Origin: an uncultured Duncaniella sp.
Lineage (GTDB): Bacteria > Bacteroidota > Bacteroidia > Bacteroidales > Muribaculaceae
DNA length: 34,066 bases
Reading direction: 5' to 3'
NCBI GenBank assembly: GCA_910586305.1
Contig: CAJUGS010000034.1
Span: 1 to 34,066 of the forward strand
The notes under the pieces are model-generated. The model ran no database searches. It saw only the letters and a list, made by a program, of their open reading frames with translations, and was not told the origin of the DNA. Numbering within the stretch: position 1 is the first letter of the stretch; each line of letters opens with the position of its first letter. Shown here in pieces: positions 16,698 to 25,868 of the stretch. Made by a program: the position numbers and the translations under genes.

Positions 16698-17219
16698 TCA
16701 CCACTTAGTCGCATCTTCAAGCATCCACTTCCCTTGCGCTGACAGAACCTGAGAAATCAAGTCACGGGCCACTCCGCATCCTCCGTCAACTGGCGATATG
16801 TACTTCGCTATACGTCTCACCTCTATTGCCGCGTCGCGAGGCACAGCCGGGAGTCCGACAAGCCCCATGGCTTCGATGTCAGGAATGTCATCCCCGACAT
16901 AAGCCACCTCCTTGCCGGAGAAACCATACCTATCCATCCAGGCGGATAGTGCTACTGTTTTATCCTCACATTTAAAATACACATCCGTGAGACCAAGAGA
17001 ATTATAAGCCGGCAGCATCGATTCGTCACGGGCCCCGGATATTATGGCGATTCTAAGCCCATGTCGCAATGCGTACTGGATGGCATACCCATCTTTTACA
17101 TTTGATGTACGCTGTAGTGTGCCGTCCTCTCTCACAGCAACCGCAGAGCATGAAAGGACACCGTCCATATCAAACACAACCCCTCTTATGAGAGTGAGAT
17201 CATAATCAATTCTGCTCAT
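16698..17219 (-). CDS. kdsC: KdsC-like HAD phosphatase (Kdo-8-phosphate phosphatase)
   Basis: The 173-aa HAD hydrolase without a cap domain has the length and motifs of 3-deoxy-D-manno-octulosonate 8-phosphate phosphatase, which acts in lipopolysaccharide core synthesis. Motif I is FDMDGVLSCS, with the nucleophile and acid Asp pair. Motif II is IISGARD. The Lys lies in CEDKTVAL, and motif III/IV is YVGDDIPDIEAM. The start overlaps the end of the DUF2520 gene by 14 bases, showing translational coupling. Other related phosphatases (NeuA-like C-terminal domains) cannot be fully excluded. Confidence 0.88.
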   Translation of the reverse strand: MSRIDYDLTLIRGVVFDMDGVLSCSAVAVREDGTLQRTSNVKDGYAIQYALRHGLRIAIISGARDESMLPAYNSLGLTDVYFKCEDKTVALSAWMDRYGFSGKEVAYVGDDIPDIEAMGLVGLPAVPRDAAIEVRRIAKYISPVDGGCGVARDLISQVLSAQGKWMLEDATKW

Positions 17220-18006
17220 GATTATGATAATGGTCGTATATCATGTCCGACATGGTCGTATATATATCCGCAAACTTCGATGGGAGCATTGATGAATGTA
17301 TGGCTATGACCTTACGATCCCCTCGAACTGCCGGACCGGTCTGGCCCGAACTCGGAGAGGCCACAATAGCTTTTCGCATGGTTTCACGCATAAGAGGATG
17401 AAGCACATCAAGCCCAAGACCCTCCTCTTTCAGAAGGTCGTCAGCCACAGTCCAGAAATAATTCACAAAGTTGCAGGCAAAAACCGCAGCAACGTGCATC
17501 TTACGCCTTCGTTCTCCGTCTGCTTGATAGACCCTGTCTGATATTTTGCCGGCAAATGCCCGAATATCCTCTTCAACATCGGGAGTGGAACCTTCCACAA
17601 AAATCGGAACCTCGGCCATATCAACTTCTACATCCTTTGAGAATGTCTGCAAAGGATATAGGACCCCATGACGGAAGGAGACAGCCGATAGAATCTCCTT
17701 GGGAAGCGACCCCGACGTATGTACCCACAAAGCATTTCCATGTGGGACTGACGCCAACACCCCCGCAACAGCATCATCAACAAGGCTGACTATGTAAAGA
17801 TCGGCACAAGTGCAGATATCCTCTATGCAGTCAGTGGCCGATGCATGAGAAAGAGATTCCGACAGGACAGAAGCCGACTCCAAGCTGCGGGAATAAACCT
17901 GTACAACATCTATACCATCAACCTTGTCAAAAGCCCTGGCGAGATGAGTAGCGACATTGCCGGCTCCAAGAAAAACTATCTTTTTACCACTGACCGAGAT
18001 GGACAT
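17206..18006 (-). CDS. DUF2520 Rossmann-fold protein
   Basis: The 266-aa protein has an N-terminal NAD(P)-binding domain beginning KIVFLGAGNVATHLARAF, with the glycine motif GAGNVA, followed by a DUF2520 helical domain. It includes HTSGSLP and GVLYPLQTFS, where a substrate is often bound in related dehydrogenases. C-terminal helices contain the AAVFACNFVNYFW segment. It looks like a F420/NADP-oxidoreductase type protein of unknown substrate. Its 5' end overlaps the nitroreductase gene by 23 bases and its 3' end overlaps kdsC by 14 bases. The C-terminus ends HYHNHEQN. Confidence 0.86.
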   Translation of the reverse strand: MSISVSGKKIVFLGAGNVATHLARAFDKVDGIDVVQVYSRSLESASVLSESLSHASATDCIEDICTCADLYIVSLVDDAVAGVLASVPHGNALWVHTSGSLPKEILSAVSFRHGVLYPLQTFSKDVEVDMAEVPIFVEGSTPDVEEDIRAFAGKISDRVYQADGERRRKMHVAAVFACNFVNYFWTVADDLLKEEGLGLDVLHPLMRETMRKAIVASPSSGQTGPAVRGDRKVIAIHSSMLPSKFADIYTTMSDMIYDHYHNHEQN

Positions 18007-18508
18007 TCTCCCACTTCAGTTTCTCGGTATCCTGCAGTCTGCGTTCCTCTGCGGGATGGCCGAAAGTGATTACACACAAAACAGGACACTCTTCAGGAAT
18101 GCCGAGACATTCTTGAACATACTGGTCCGAAGGAGTACCGTAAGTTGTAATACGGCCATGCACCTGGACCCAGCACGAACCAAGACCGAGATCGGCAGCC
18201 TGCAACATCATACTGTATGCTGCGATAGATGCATCTTCAATCCAAGCCTCCGATCGGGTGGAATCAACGGTCACAGCCACGGCAAGCGGACAGTTTCGCA
18301 GTGATACGGCTCCGGCTGGTTTGCAAGCCGAAAGTTGATCGAGTTTCTGCTTGTCCTCGACAACCACAAGTTGCCAAGCACGACCACTCTTTGAAGTAGG
18401 AGACAGTAGCGCGGCCTCAAGTATAAGGCGCACATGATCGGCACTTATCGGTTCGTTTGTATATTTGCGTATGCTACGGCGTTTTACTATAAGGTCGTGA
18501 AAGTCCAT
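17984..18508 (-). CDS. Nitroreductase family FMN protein
   Basis: The 174-aa protein fits the short nitroreductase family. The FMN-binding start is RRSIRKYTNEPIS, followed by LLSPTSKSGRAWQLVVVED, a central AAYSMMLQAADLGLGSCWVQVH and a C-terminal FGHPAEE. The family reduces nitro compounds, quinones or flavins with NAD(P)H; the substrate is not predictable. ATG 18508 is the only plausible start. It is the first gene of an overlapping three-gene operon with DUF2520 and kdsC. Confidence 0.92.
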   Translation of the reverse strand: MDFHDLIVKRRSIRKYTNEPISADHVRLILEAALLSPTSKSGRAWQLVVVEDKQKLDQLSACKPAGAVSLRNCPLAVAVTVDSTRSEAWIEDASIAAYSMMLQAADLGLGSCWVQVHGRITTYGTPSDQYVQECLGIPEECPVLCVITFGHPAEERRLQDTEKLKWENVHLGQW

Positions 18509-18569
18509 TATTATAACAAGTTTTATATTATAATAGGTGTATTCTTATTTGTGGATCTTGGAGAAAAAC

Positions 18570-19520
18570 TCATCGACGGCATACCCATACACTGGGATAA
18601 CGTCCGCGCAAATCCTCGGCTGCAGCATATGCTTCACCTGATGTAGCGTGTGAACTCGCAAACACTCTGAATTTACCGTCCATTTCTACAACTGACAAAT
18701 CGGACGCGCCCAGCTGGGCAATATGTCGTTCGGCATCCCGATGCGTAGGGAATGACGCAACCACAAGCAGATAATTGCCCGAAACAGGTCCTGCATCTTT
18801 TGTTTGGAGTTCAGCCTCATCCTTGACCGAGGGATAAGCAATGCTGAGGATTATCTCACGCGACACATTTTCAGCCACGTTCTTCGCCATCATTCCGGCC
18901 ACATCCACTTTCTCCGAAAGCCCAGAATCAAGCGATGCATAAGTCTGCGAACCACTGTCTACAAGATTTGTGGTGGAATAAAGAATGCCACAAGTCACCA
19001 ATAGGAATATCAAGGAAGCGGCAATCTTGAGCGGAAGACGCACAATCGTCTGACCTTTGGACTCGCAAACAGCCACGTGTTCAGGTTCCTCCTCCACGAG
19101 CGGACGTAGTGACACCGGACTGAGCCCACGGTAACGGACGCTCACAGACGAAAAATCTTCTGACGGTTCGAAAAGCAAAGCGTCTGGCTCCGACCCTACG
19201 GTAATTACACCAAGTGCGCCGACAGGCAACTCTCCGGAGATGGCAAGCTGATGGCGGAACGAAGACACTTCAGTCTGCACCTGCTGTGTAGCAACCTCGA
19301 TGCTGACACGCTCTTTGCGAGCGACACTCTCCACAAGTAATCCGTCATTGTGCGTCACGGCCGGATTGAAGCCGAGCGAACGACTTGGAGGCATAAAAGT
19401 GCAGCTATCCGCATCGAAGCGCGCGTGGACTTCATGGACAAGAAACGCACCAAGCCCCGGCACAACAACACAGTCATGTCGAAGCAATAAATATTCAATA
19501 TGCGAACTGAGATTAATCAC
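18570..19520 (-). CDS. HU-CCDC81 and SPOR domain membrane protein
   Basis: The 316-aa protein has an N-terminal CCDC81-type HU-like domain (about residues 1-110), recognisable from SSHIEYLLLRHDCVVVPGLG. A single transmembrane helix follows (about 165-185, IAASLIFLLVTCGILYS), then a linker and a C-terminal SPOR domain (about 245-316) with GNYLLVVASFPTHRDAERHI. SPOR domains bind denuded peptidoglycan at division sites. This architecture is common in Bacteroidales. The HU-like half would be cytoplasmic and the SPOR half periplasmic. The start is firm because the domain begins at residue 2. Its promoter -7 element ends only 4 bases upstream of the ATG, so the mRNA is probably leaderless. Confidence 0.9.
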   Translation of the reverse strand: MINLSSHIEYLLLRHDCVVVPGLGAFLVHEVHARFDADSCTFMPPSRSLGFNPAVTHNDGLLVESVARKERVSIEVATQQVQTEVSSFRHQLAISGELPVGALGVITVGSEPDALLFEPSEDFSSVSVRYRGLSPVSLRPLVEEEPEHVAVCESKGQTIVRLPLKIAASLIFLLVTCGILYSTTNLVDSGSQTYASLDSGLSEKVDVAGMMAKNVAENVSREIILSIAYPSVKDEAELQTKDAGPVSGNYLLVVASFPTHRDAERHIAQLGASDLSVVEMDGKFRVFASSHATSGEAYAAAEDLRGRYPSVWVCRR

Positions 19521-19524
19521 AATG

Positions 19525-19555
19525 CAAAGTTACAAAAATATAATCCTCGAAACAA
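19525..19555 (-). promoter_or_regulatory. Promoter of the HU/SPOR gene, apparently leaderless
   Basis: TTG (19553-19555) is followed by 20 bases and TAACTTTG (19525-19532) on the minus strand. The ATG is at 19518-19520. Transcription from this promoter would start at or just inside the start codon. Confidence 0.7.
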
Positions 19556-19608
19556 GAGATTTCGCTCCTTCTTGACCAATCTTTTTTTCACCGAGGGAAA
19601 ACAAGCCT

Positions 19609-20616
19609 TTATCGCGCCTTTTTAAACACCTTGTCAAGATAATCCACCGCAATATCAATGGCCTGTTCGGCCCACGGAGAGAAGAACCAATAGGCGTGCA
19701 AACCCACTGGTATGGAGTGCTCTTCGTAGTAGATACCACGGCTTCTATAGTCAGACAAAAGCGTCGCTACCCCATCGGTATATCGAGGAAGTCCACTTTT
19801 TATAACACAAACAGGAGCTGATGCAGAAGTCACCCAATTGACAGCCGAAGCTTCCTCCCAATTATCGCGAGCGTCACTGTAAAGACCTCCAAGCCAAACA
19901 GCGCTAATTGGAAGCGTTCCTTTCACAGCAAGCCGCTCGATGGCATCGGCAATATTACACTCGGAGACGAACGTCGACACACCGTCCATATCTATCACCG
20001 CTTGCACGTCGCTTGAGACATCGCCCCACTCACCGTCTCCTTCATGGCGAGCCGAGCCATTGGTAACACCGGCAAGCACAGCCATCTGGCCGCCGGCCGA
20101 ACACCCGGAGACAGCAATTCGATCCGGATCAACACCAAGGTTCCGGGCATTCTTTCTCACCCACCTCACAGCCGTCTTTATATCATGCATCCCAGCCGGA
20201 TACAAGGCCTCGGGAATAAGGCGGTACTCCACCGGAATAGCCACATACCCGCGAGAGGCGATTCTTTGAGCCATCGGGTGCTGCAAAGTCTTGTCTCCCG
20301 AATTCCATCCTCCGCCATGAATCATTATGAGCGCCGGATATACACTGTCATTATCCGGACGGAATACATCGGCTCGTAGGCACCGGTTGTCATAAGGCGA
20401 ATCTTTAATCTCGGTATATGCGACGTTCCTATCGACTCTCACCCCATGAGGGACGGTGTCTGGCAGAAGCTTAGCCTCTGGATGTTTCTTGCGAATATGG
20501 AGATAGGTACTCCAACGGGTAAAAGAGGTGTCTCTCGGCACCTCATGTCCCCAGGTTTGGATTCCTGAGAGCACAAAGGCCGAGAACACAAGTACTGTCA
20601 GACGTGAAACCCTCAT
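19609..20616 (-). CDS. Secreted alpha/beta hydrolase (carbohydrate esterase-like)
   Basis: The 335-aa protein has a signal peptide (about residues 1-23) and a serine-esterase fold. The oxyanion HGGGW is at 100-104. The nucleophile elbow GCSAGG has Ser173. An Asp follows in the later DMDGVS or TDGVAT region, and a His near the C-terminus in VGLHAYWFF. It resembles bacterial acetyl or feruloyl esterases of the BD-FAE/hormone-sensitive-lipase type. The start overlaps the stop of the pectate lyase gene as ATGA, so the two are coupled and the esterase probably removes acyl or methyl groups from pectin. That substrate is an inference from context. Confidence 0.87.
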   Translation of the reverse strand: MRVSRLTVLVFSAFVLSGIQTWGHEVPRDTSFTRWSTYLHIRKKHPEAKLLPDTVPHGVRVDRNVAYTEIKDSPYDNRCLRADVFRPDNDSVYPALIMIHGGGWNSGDKTLQHPMAQRIASRGYVAIPVEYRLIPEALYPAGMHDIKTAVRWVRKNARNLGVDPDRIAVSGCSAGGQMAVLAGVTNGSARHEGDGEWGDVSSDVQAVIDMDGVSTFVSECNIADAIERLAVKGTLPISAVWLGGLYSDARDNWEEASAVNWVTSASAPVCVIKSGLPRYTDGVATLLSDYRSRGIYYEEHSIPVGLHAYWFFSPWAEQAIDIAVDYLDKVFKKAR

Positions 20617-22268
20617 CTCACGACCTTATCTGTAACAATTCGTCCCGAAGTATAGATTGTACGGCGGATACTGATACCTTTGACAGGCTCTTCCACCCTT
20701 ACACCGCGAATGTCGTAATATTCCACGTTTTCTATATCGCCTGACACTTCCACGTCGTCAATTCCCGAATTCTTTACCACCGGATAATATTCATCAACAC
20801 CGGATACAGCATCCTTATTGCCGTTCTTCATGATATCCTCCACAAGAGAGTTTGCATAAAGTTCGATATTGGTATACCATCCTCTCGGATCGAGAGAGTA
20901 GGAGACAGCATCAGAAGCATCGTTTGGATTTAGACCATTAAGAAGCTCCCAGTCGTCCGGCATCCCGTCGTTGTCAGAATCGACAATCGGAGTTCCCGCC
21001 GGGAGTTCGGGGAAACCGCCGAAATCGGCATTGACATCAAGGATTCCTGCAAGATTGGAAACAGAGCCCTTATATGTAGCGGTACGCGTGCGAACCTCCT
21101 CTGCATAACGGGCATCTACCGCGTCGCGATATAAAGAAGCACCCGCATACTCAAGCACCTTGTTATAGGCCTCCTCTGCAGTATGGGTCGTCACCTCGGC
21201 CATGTCGCATGGTTCAGCAAGCTCAACAAGCGAACGCGAGCCACCTTTGTCATAAACCACCCCGGCCCAATCGTAATTTGCACGCTTTTCCTCCGACAGA
21301 GAGAGAGCGTCCATATAGTTGCCCGATATGTAGAATTTGCCAAATTCATCCTGCGGAAGCACACCGTCCGAGTCCTTAGAATTATTTTTCGAGCACTGGA
21401 AAACCCTTGTCTTATTTTTGGTGGCTGGACCATGCTTATAGTAATTGTTCACTATATTATGGTTGCCCAGAGGGCCTCCGTAAGCCCCGTTACCGGTACC
21501 CCAGTTATACATTACGCAATTGCGAAGATCGACCTCTTCAGCATCGACCGAAGAGCGACCCTTGCGCTTGGGGTCGGTGAAACCCTCCCAATTATATCGT
21601 GCGCCGTTAAGACGAGGGTTTCTGTTGTTGTTATGGGCTAATAGATTGTGGTGAAAGGAAGCACCCTTGCCTCCCCAGATACCGCCATAACCATGCGCGC
21701 CTTTGTCGTGACCGGCATTGTTGAGGCCTTCAGCAACAGTGCACCACTGCATGGTGAAATTCTCGTTGTCGTAATAAGAAGCGACCTCGTCTATACTCCA
21801 CGAAAAAGAGCAGTGGTCGAATATAATATTATGGTGGTTGCGACCCCAGGACGCGTCCGCACCGTCGTTCAAGTTCTTGTCTGTTCCACGACGGAAACGC
21901 ATGAAGCGGACAACCACATTGTCCGCATCAACTTGGAACGTATAGTCCGCCACGGTTATACCTCCGCCCGGCGCCGTCTGGCCAAGTATAGTGACATTGC
22001 CTTTCTTTAGTTTAATGTCACTGTTTAGATGGATGGTGCCTGCGACGTCGAACACTATGACGCGTTTACCTGTTGTCTCAAGGGCGGCTCGAAATGAGCC
22101 TGCGCCACTGTCATTAAGATTTGTAACGTGGATTATTTTCCCGCCACGACCTCCGGTCACGTAACGGCCGTGACCCTCTGCGCCAGGAAAAGCCGGAGCA
22201 GCCTCGTTAGCTGAAAGAGAAAAAGATGATACGAGAAGGGCTGCTATTGGCAAAGCAAATTTTTTCAT
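20613..22268 (-). CDS. Pectate lyase, PL1 family
   Basis: The 551-aa secreted enzyme is predicted to cleave polygalacturonate by beta-elimination with calcium. ATG 22268 gives a clean signal peptide (MKKFALPIAALLVSSFSLSA); upstream codons to 22331 were rejected. PL1 features are AFPGAEGHGRYVTGGRGG at the mature N-terminus, NVTILGQTAPGGGI, NIIFDHCSFSWSIDE in the beta-helix, and the arginine-containing NRNPRLNGARYN. After residue about 400 come a DxDxDG-like calcium loop (DSDNDGMPDDWE) and a C-terminal segment (YYDIRGVRVEEPVKG) like the sorting-domain remnants of Bacteroidota secreted proteins. It is followed directly by an esterase gene and has its own promoter. Confidence 0.93.
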   Translation of the reverse strand: MKKFALPIAALLVSSFSLSANEAAPAFPGAEGHGRYVTGGRGGKIIHVTNLNDSGAGSFRAALETTGKRVIVFDVAGTIHLNSDIKLKKGNVTILGQTAPGGGITVADYTFQVDADNVVVRFMRFRRGTDKNLNDGADASWGRNHHNIIFDHCSFSWSIDEVASYYDNENFTMQWCTVAEGLNNAGHDKGAHGYGGIWGGKGASFHHNLLAHNNNRNPRLNGARYNWEGFTDPKRKGRSSVDAEEVDLRNCVMYNWGTGNGAYGGPLGNHNIVNNYYKHGPATKNKTRVFQCSKNNSKDSDGVLPQDEFGKFYISGNYMDALSLSEEKRANYDWAGVVYDKGGSRSLVELAEPCDMAEVTTHTAEEAYNKVLEYAGASLYRDAVDARYAEEVRTRTATYKGSVSNLAGILDVNADFGGFPELPAGTPIVDSDNDGMPDDWELLNGLNPNDASDAVSYSLDPRGWYTNIELYANSLVEDIMKNGNKDAVSGVDEYYPVVKNSGIDDVEVSGDIENVEYYDIRGVRVEEPVKGISIRRTIYTSGRIVTDKVVR

Positions 22269-22318
22269 GATACTGCTATGATGTGCGATACTTATTTGGC
22301 TTATAAATAATTCAAGCG

Positions 22319-22351
22319 CAAAATTACACATTCCAGCATAATAATCTCAAA
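22319..22351 (-). promoter_or_regulatory. Promoter of the pectate lyase/esterase operon
   Basis: TTTG (22348-22351) and TAATTTTG (22319-22326) on the minus strand are separated by 21 bases. The site lies 50 bases before the lyase ATG. Confidence 0.7.
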
Positions 22352-22485
22352 TCATTTCACCCAACTTTTGTTAAATCCGGCAAAAACTATCACAGAACCC
22401 CATACGTTTTCTTTATATTATATGAGAAACGCGCGCACAAGAAGCTCTCGCAAGCTCAATAACAGAAACGACACACCACACGACC

Positions 22486-23823
22486 ATGCTTGACAAAGCC
22501 GCTAAAAAAGAAACCCAGGCTCCTGCCACTTCTGAATGGCGCATCGGCACCATCCAACCCTCAATATCGCTATATCTACTGGCTGCTCTCGTGGGACTAA
22601 TCGCCGGATTTCTCGCCTTTATCCTCAAGACAGCCATAAAATGGATTTCAACATTTCTTGTGGGCCACTTCCATCCCGACGATGTAAACTTCGGACTACT
22701 TATATTCCCGGTTGTAGGCATACTCCTCGCCGTCGCTTTTCAAAAATGGATAATAGGCCGCAGCCTTGAGCACGGCACCGAAAAAATAAAAGCATCCTTA
22801 ATTGCAAAACAATACGACTTGCCGTTCTCCGACACCTACGGACCGATGATTGCATCTACTTTTACCCTTGGGTTTGGCGGGTCAGCGGGAGCAGAAGGCC
22901 CAATAGCCACCGCAGGGGCTGCCATTGCAAGTATCCTCGGGCAGAGGCTTCGACTTCCGGAGCAATTACTCCGCATCCTTGTAGCCTGCGGGGCAGGAGC
23001 GGGAATAGCAGGTATTTTTAAAGCACCGATAGGCGGCGTGATGTTCACACTCGAGGTCATAGGAATAGAACTATCAACCGTCCCAATAATAGCGCTTGTC
23101 ATTGCCTGCGTCGTCGGAGGAATGACAAGCTACGGATGCACAGGCTTCACGCTTGACGTCCCCCTCACCCATGCCCAGCATTTCGACCCTGCAATGAGCG
23201 GATGGGTTGCCTTACTCGGTATATTCTGCGGTCTATATTCAATCTATTATTCCTCATTTGCAGCCTACACACGCAGAGCATATTCAAATATCAGTTCGCC
23301 ATGGGCCAGAGCAGCTATCTCTGGAGTCATGCTTGCTATTCTCGTATTTACATTTCCTGCTTTATACGGCGAAGGCTACAACGTAATGGCAGAATTAATC
23401 GACGGCAATACACAAGCCCTCACCTCAGGCAGCTTGATATGCCACGGGGGCTCCACGTCGCCAACTATGATAATATTGTTCTGCGGAGGCATGGCAATAG
23501 TCAAGGCTTTTGCCACAATCTCAACCAACAGTGGTGGAGGTGTGGCAGGCGATTTTGCGCCTACATTGTTTGCCGGATGCATGACAGGATATGTTTTTGG
23601 AACCGCATTAAACTCCATCTTCGGACTGTCCCTGCCGGCCGAAAATTTTGCACTCATCGGGATGGCCGGAACCATGGCTGGAATTATCCATGCTCCGCTA
23701 ATGGCAATGTTCATAGTAGTAGAAACAACCGGATACTACGGAATGATGTTCCCCGTGGTGCTCGCCACTATTTTTTCATATGCCACGGTCACATACTTGA
23801 GGCCAAACAAAAATAGGGCATAG
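22486..23823 (+). CDS. CLC family chloride channel/antiporter
   Basis: The 445-aa integral membrane protein has about ten hydrophobic helices covering the whole length and no C-terminal CBS domains. The CLC gating motif is GGSAGAEGP with the gating glutamate E137. A late conserved segment GGGVAGDFAPTLFAG is present, as is FKAPIGGVMFTLE. The usual GSGIP segment reads HGTEKI here, so ion preference is not certain; the GREGT motif of fluoride-specific CLCs is absent. The gene stands alone on the plus strand, diverging from the lyase operon. Confidence 0.92.
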   Translation: MLDKAAKKETQAPATSEWRIGTIQPSISLYLLAALVGLIAGFLAFILKTAIKWISTFLVGHFHPDDVNFGLLIFPVVGILLAVAFQKWIIGRSLEHGTEKIKASLIAKQYDLPFSDTYGPMIASTFTLGFGGSAGAEGPIATAGAAIASILGQRLRLPEQLLRILVACGAGAGIAGIFKAPIGGVMFTLEVIGIELSTVPIIALVIACVVGGMTSYGCTGFTLDVPLTHAQHFDPAMSGWVALLGIFCGLYSIYYSSFAAYTRRAYSNISSPWARAAISGVMLAILVFTFPALYGEGYNVMAELIDGNTQALTSGSLICHGGSTSPTMIILFCGGMAIVKAFATISTNSGGGVAGDFAPTLFAGCMTGYVFGTALNSIFGLSLPAENFALIGMAGTMAGIIHAPLMAMFIVVETTGYYGMMFPVVLATIFSYATVTYLRPNKNRA

Positions 23824-23849
23824 GCGCAAGAATTATGAAAAGTTTTCCG

Positions 23850-23857
23850 TAATTTTG
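23850..23857 (+). promoter_or_regulatory. -7 element of rsgA
   Basis: TAATTTTG lies 21 bases upstream of ATG 23879. Its last three bases are the TTG from which an upstream-extended frame would begin, which argues against that longer start. Confidence 0.6.
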
Positions 23858-23878
23858 TCCTGCAAATCCACTCTGTCA

Positions 23879-24829
23879 ATGAAAGGAATCGTCATAAAAA
23901 ATACCGGAAGCGACTACCTCGTCCACACCGAAAACGGAGAGAACGTCAGTTGCAAAATCAAGGGGAATTTCCGGCTCAAGGGAATCCGCACCACCAATCC
24001 TGTTGCCGTCGGCGACCACGTGACAATCACCGACTCGGCAGGAGGTGATACGCCATACATAATATCAATTGAACCCAGAAGGAACTACATAATCCGCCGT
24101 GCGAGCAACCTTAGCAAGCAGGCGCATATCCTGGCCTCGAATATCGACCAGGTCTGCCTCGTGGTAACTCTCGCCCACCCGACAACCTCCACCACATTCA
24201 TCGATAGGTTCCTCGCTACGGCCGAGGCCTATCGCATCCCCGCCGTAATCATAATCAATAAAATCGACCTTCTCCAGGACAACAAAGACGACATCGACTA
24301 CCTCGGCGCCGTGAAACACCTGTACGAATCCATAGGCTACAAGGTCTGCGCCGTGTCAGCAAAAACAGGTGAAGGCATCGATGGAATACGCTCTCTGCTT
24401 GATGGCAAAGTGACTCTTTTTTCCGGAAACTCTGGCGTGGGAAAATCCACACTGATCAACCTCCTCATACCAGGCATCAACCTTGCCACAGCCGAAATAT
24501 CATCAACCCACGACACGGGAATGCACACTACGACATTCTCCGAGATGTTCGATATACCCGGGCTTCAAAACGGCTCCAGACTGATAGACACTCCGGGGGT
24601 AAAAGGATTCGGCACCCTCGAATTTGACCGACACGAGGTGGGCCATTTTTTCCCTGAAATATTCCGATACAGCCACGACTGTAAATACAATAACTGCACC
24701 CACACCTGCGAGCCTGGATGCGCCGTCAGACAAGCCCTCGAAGACCACCTAATATCCGAGTCACGCTTCTCTTCCTACCTGTCAGTTCTCGAAGACTCTG
24801 CCGACGACAAATACCGCAAAGGATACTGA
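23879..24829 (+). CDS. rsgA: Ribosome small subunit-dependent GTPase RsgA
   Basis: The 316-aa GTPase helps mature the 30S subunit. Order of motifs shows the circular permutation of the family: N-terminal OB fold (about 1-70), G4 NKID (127-130), G5 SAK (160-162), then G1 GNSGVGKS (183-190), switch I region, and G3 DTPG. The C-terminal zinc motif is CKYNNCTHTCEPGC. ATG 23879 was chosen over a TTG at 23855 that lies in the -7 element. The catalytic-family His near switch I fits TGMHTTTF. Confidence 0.97.
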   Translation: MKGIVIKNTGSDYLVHTENGENVSCKIKGNFRLKGIRTTNPVAVGDHVTITDSAGGDTPYIISIEPRRNYIIRRASNLSKQAHILASNIDQVCLVVTLAHPTTSTTFIDRFLATAEAYRIPAVIIINKIDLLQDNKDDIDYLGAVKHLYESIGYKVCAVSAKTGEGIDGIRSLLDGKVTLFSGNSGVGKSTLINLLIPGINLATAEISSTHDTGMHTTTFSEMFDIPGLQNGSRLIDTPGVKGFGTLEFDRHEVGHFFPEIFRYSHDCKYNNCTHTCEPGCAVRQALEDHLISESRFSSYLSVLEDSADDKYRKGY

Positions 24830-24862
24830 ACCGAAAGTCTTATTCAAGCATAAAAATCCCAC

Positions 24863-24909
24863 AAGCTGTACGCCGAAGTTCTCCCAACAATAGGCATACA
24901 GCTTTTTAA
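24863..24909 (+). terminator. rsgA terminator
   Basis: The stem AAGCTGTA...GCC with GGC...TACAGCTT has one mismatch and is followed by a T-rich tail. It is 34 bases after the rsgA stop. Confidence 0.65.
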
Positions 24910-25246
24910 TTTATACATGGGGAAACAAACATCAAAACACAGCACGTACAACAGCGTCGACACAACACCGACGATCCCAAACACCACTCATAAGCCATTA
25001 GCATTTCTAAGCCCAGTTCTCCTCTTCTTTCTTACTTGCCGAGGCATATTTATAATTTAGCCAGGGTAGGAGAGGGCCCCCGGAACGACACAAATACCGT
25101 TGGTAATCCCACACGTTTCACAAACACTCTCCTATAGCGCGATCCTTTCCACAACCTGCTAAATGTCAAAAATTAACCAATCGGATTGAATAAACGTTAA
25201 ACCCCGTTGCTTTCAAGACATTTTGCACTTTAGAATTGTTATTATA

Positions 25247-25333
25247 ATGAAAGCCAATGAGATGGCTCACCAAATAGCATATAAAATACCGATTGTAAAT
25301 ATAGATCGCACCCCGTATACCCATTTTTTTTAA
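25247..25333 (+). CDS. Possible 28-aa small ORF
   Basis: The frame starts at ATG 25247 and ends at TAA 25331-25333. The peptide begins MKANEMAHQIAYKIPIVNID and ends in HFF. It is hydrophilic with a hydrophobic middle, and no homolog is known to me. There is no clear -7/-33 pair immediately upstream. The assignment rests only on the open frame in an otherwise stop-rich AT region. Confidence 0.18.
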   Translation: MKANEMAHQIAYKIPIVNIDRTPYTHFF

Positions 25334-25348
25334 TTTACAGTCTCAAAT

Positions 25349-25386
25349 ATTGACTTTGACTTTGCAAACACAAACTCAAAGTCAAT
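25349..25386. repeat. 11-bp inverted repeat in intergenic DNA
   Basis: ATTGACTTTGA (25349-25359) is followed after 16 bases by its exact reverse complement TCAAAGTCAAT (25376-25386). It could be a binding site for a dimeric regulator or an RNA hairpin. No T-run follows. Confidence 0.6.
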
Positions 25387-25762
25387 GATTCTCATTTTAA
25401 AATTTTTGGCATTATTCCCAAAATTCAAATTTTTATTTACTATCGCAAATTCCAGTACGAAAACGCACTGATTTATATTTGCAAACACTACCTATGATCC
25501 GATTGTTTATTATTGCAAATCTCAATTTTTGCACATATTCTCATATGTAAAAACACAACCAAATTTCGCATATTAACTCTTTTTTACGTGATTTTTATAT
25601 TGGTTAATGTCACAATATTATGAATTAAATCTAATATTACACTTTATATTTTAAGGCCGCCCGTGCCCCAAGTTTAGCCAGCCGACATCCATCCCTCCTG
25701 AAAAATCGCATATCATTACTGCTTAACAACTTTCAATTAGTAATCTAAATAAATTATATAGA

Positions 25763-25802
25763 TTGTTAATAACTTCAATGTGTTTACTTTTGCATATGCA
25801 AA
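25763..25802 (+). promoter_or_regulatory. Upstream promoter overlapped by a 14-bp palindrome
   Basis: TTG (25763-25765) plus 19 bases plus TACTTTTG (25785-25792) makes a consensus promoter. The perfect palindrome TTTGCATATGCAAA (25789-25802) covers the end of its -7 element and the expected transcription start. This is the geometry of a repressor operator, possibly for the XRE protein encoded downstream (inference). Confidence 0.55.
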
Positions 25803-25868
25803 CAGTGCGCCCAAGTCACTAATTACAAATACATCCCGAATCCACAAAACCCATTCCAAATCACAAAT

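Noticed and set aside
23202..23816. 204-codon frame inside the CLC gene
   Set aside because: It is a shadow frame; the CLC reading covers the same bases with conserved motifs and membrane helices.
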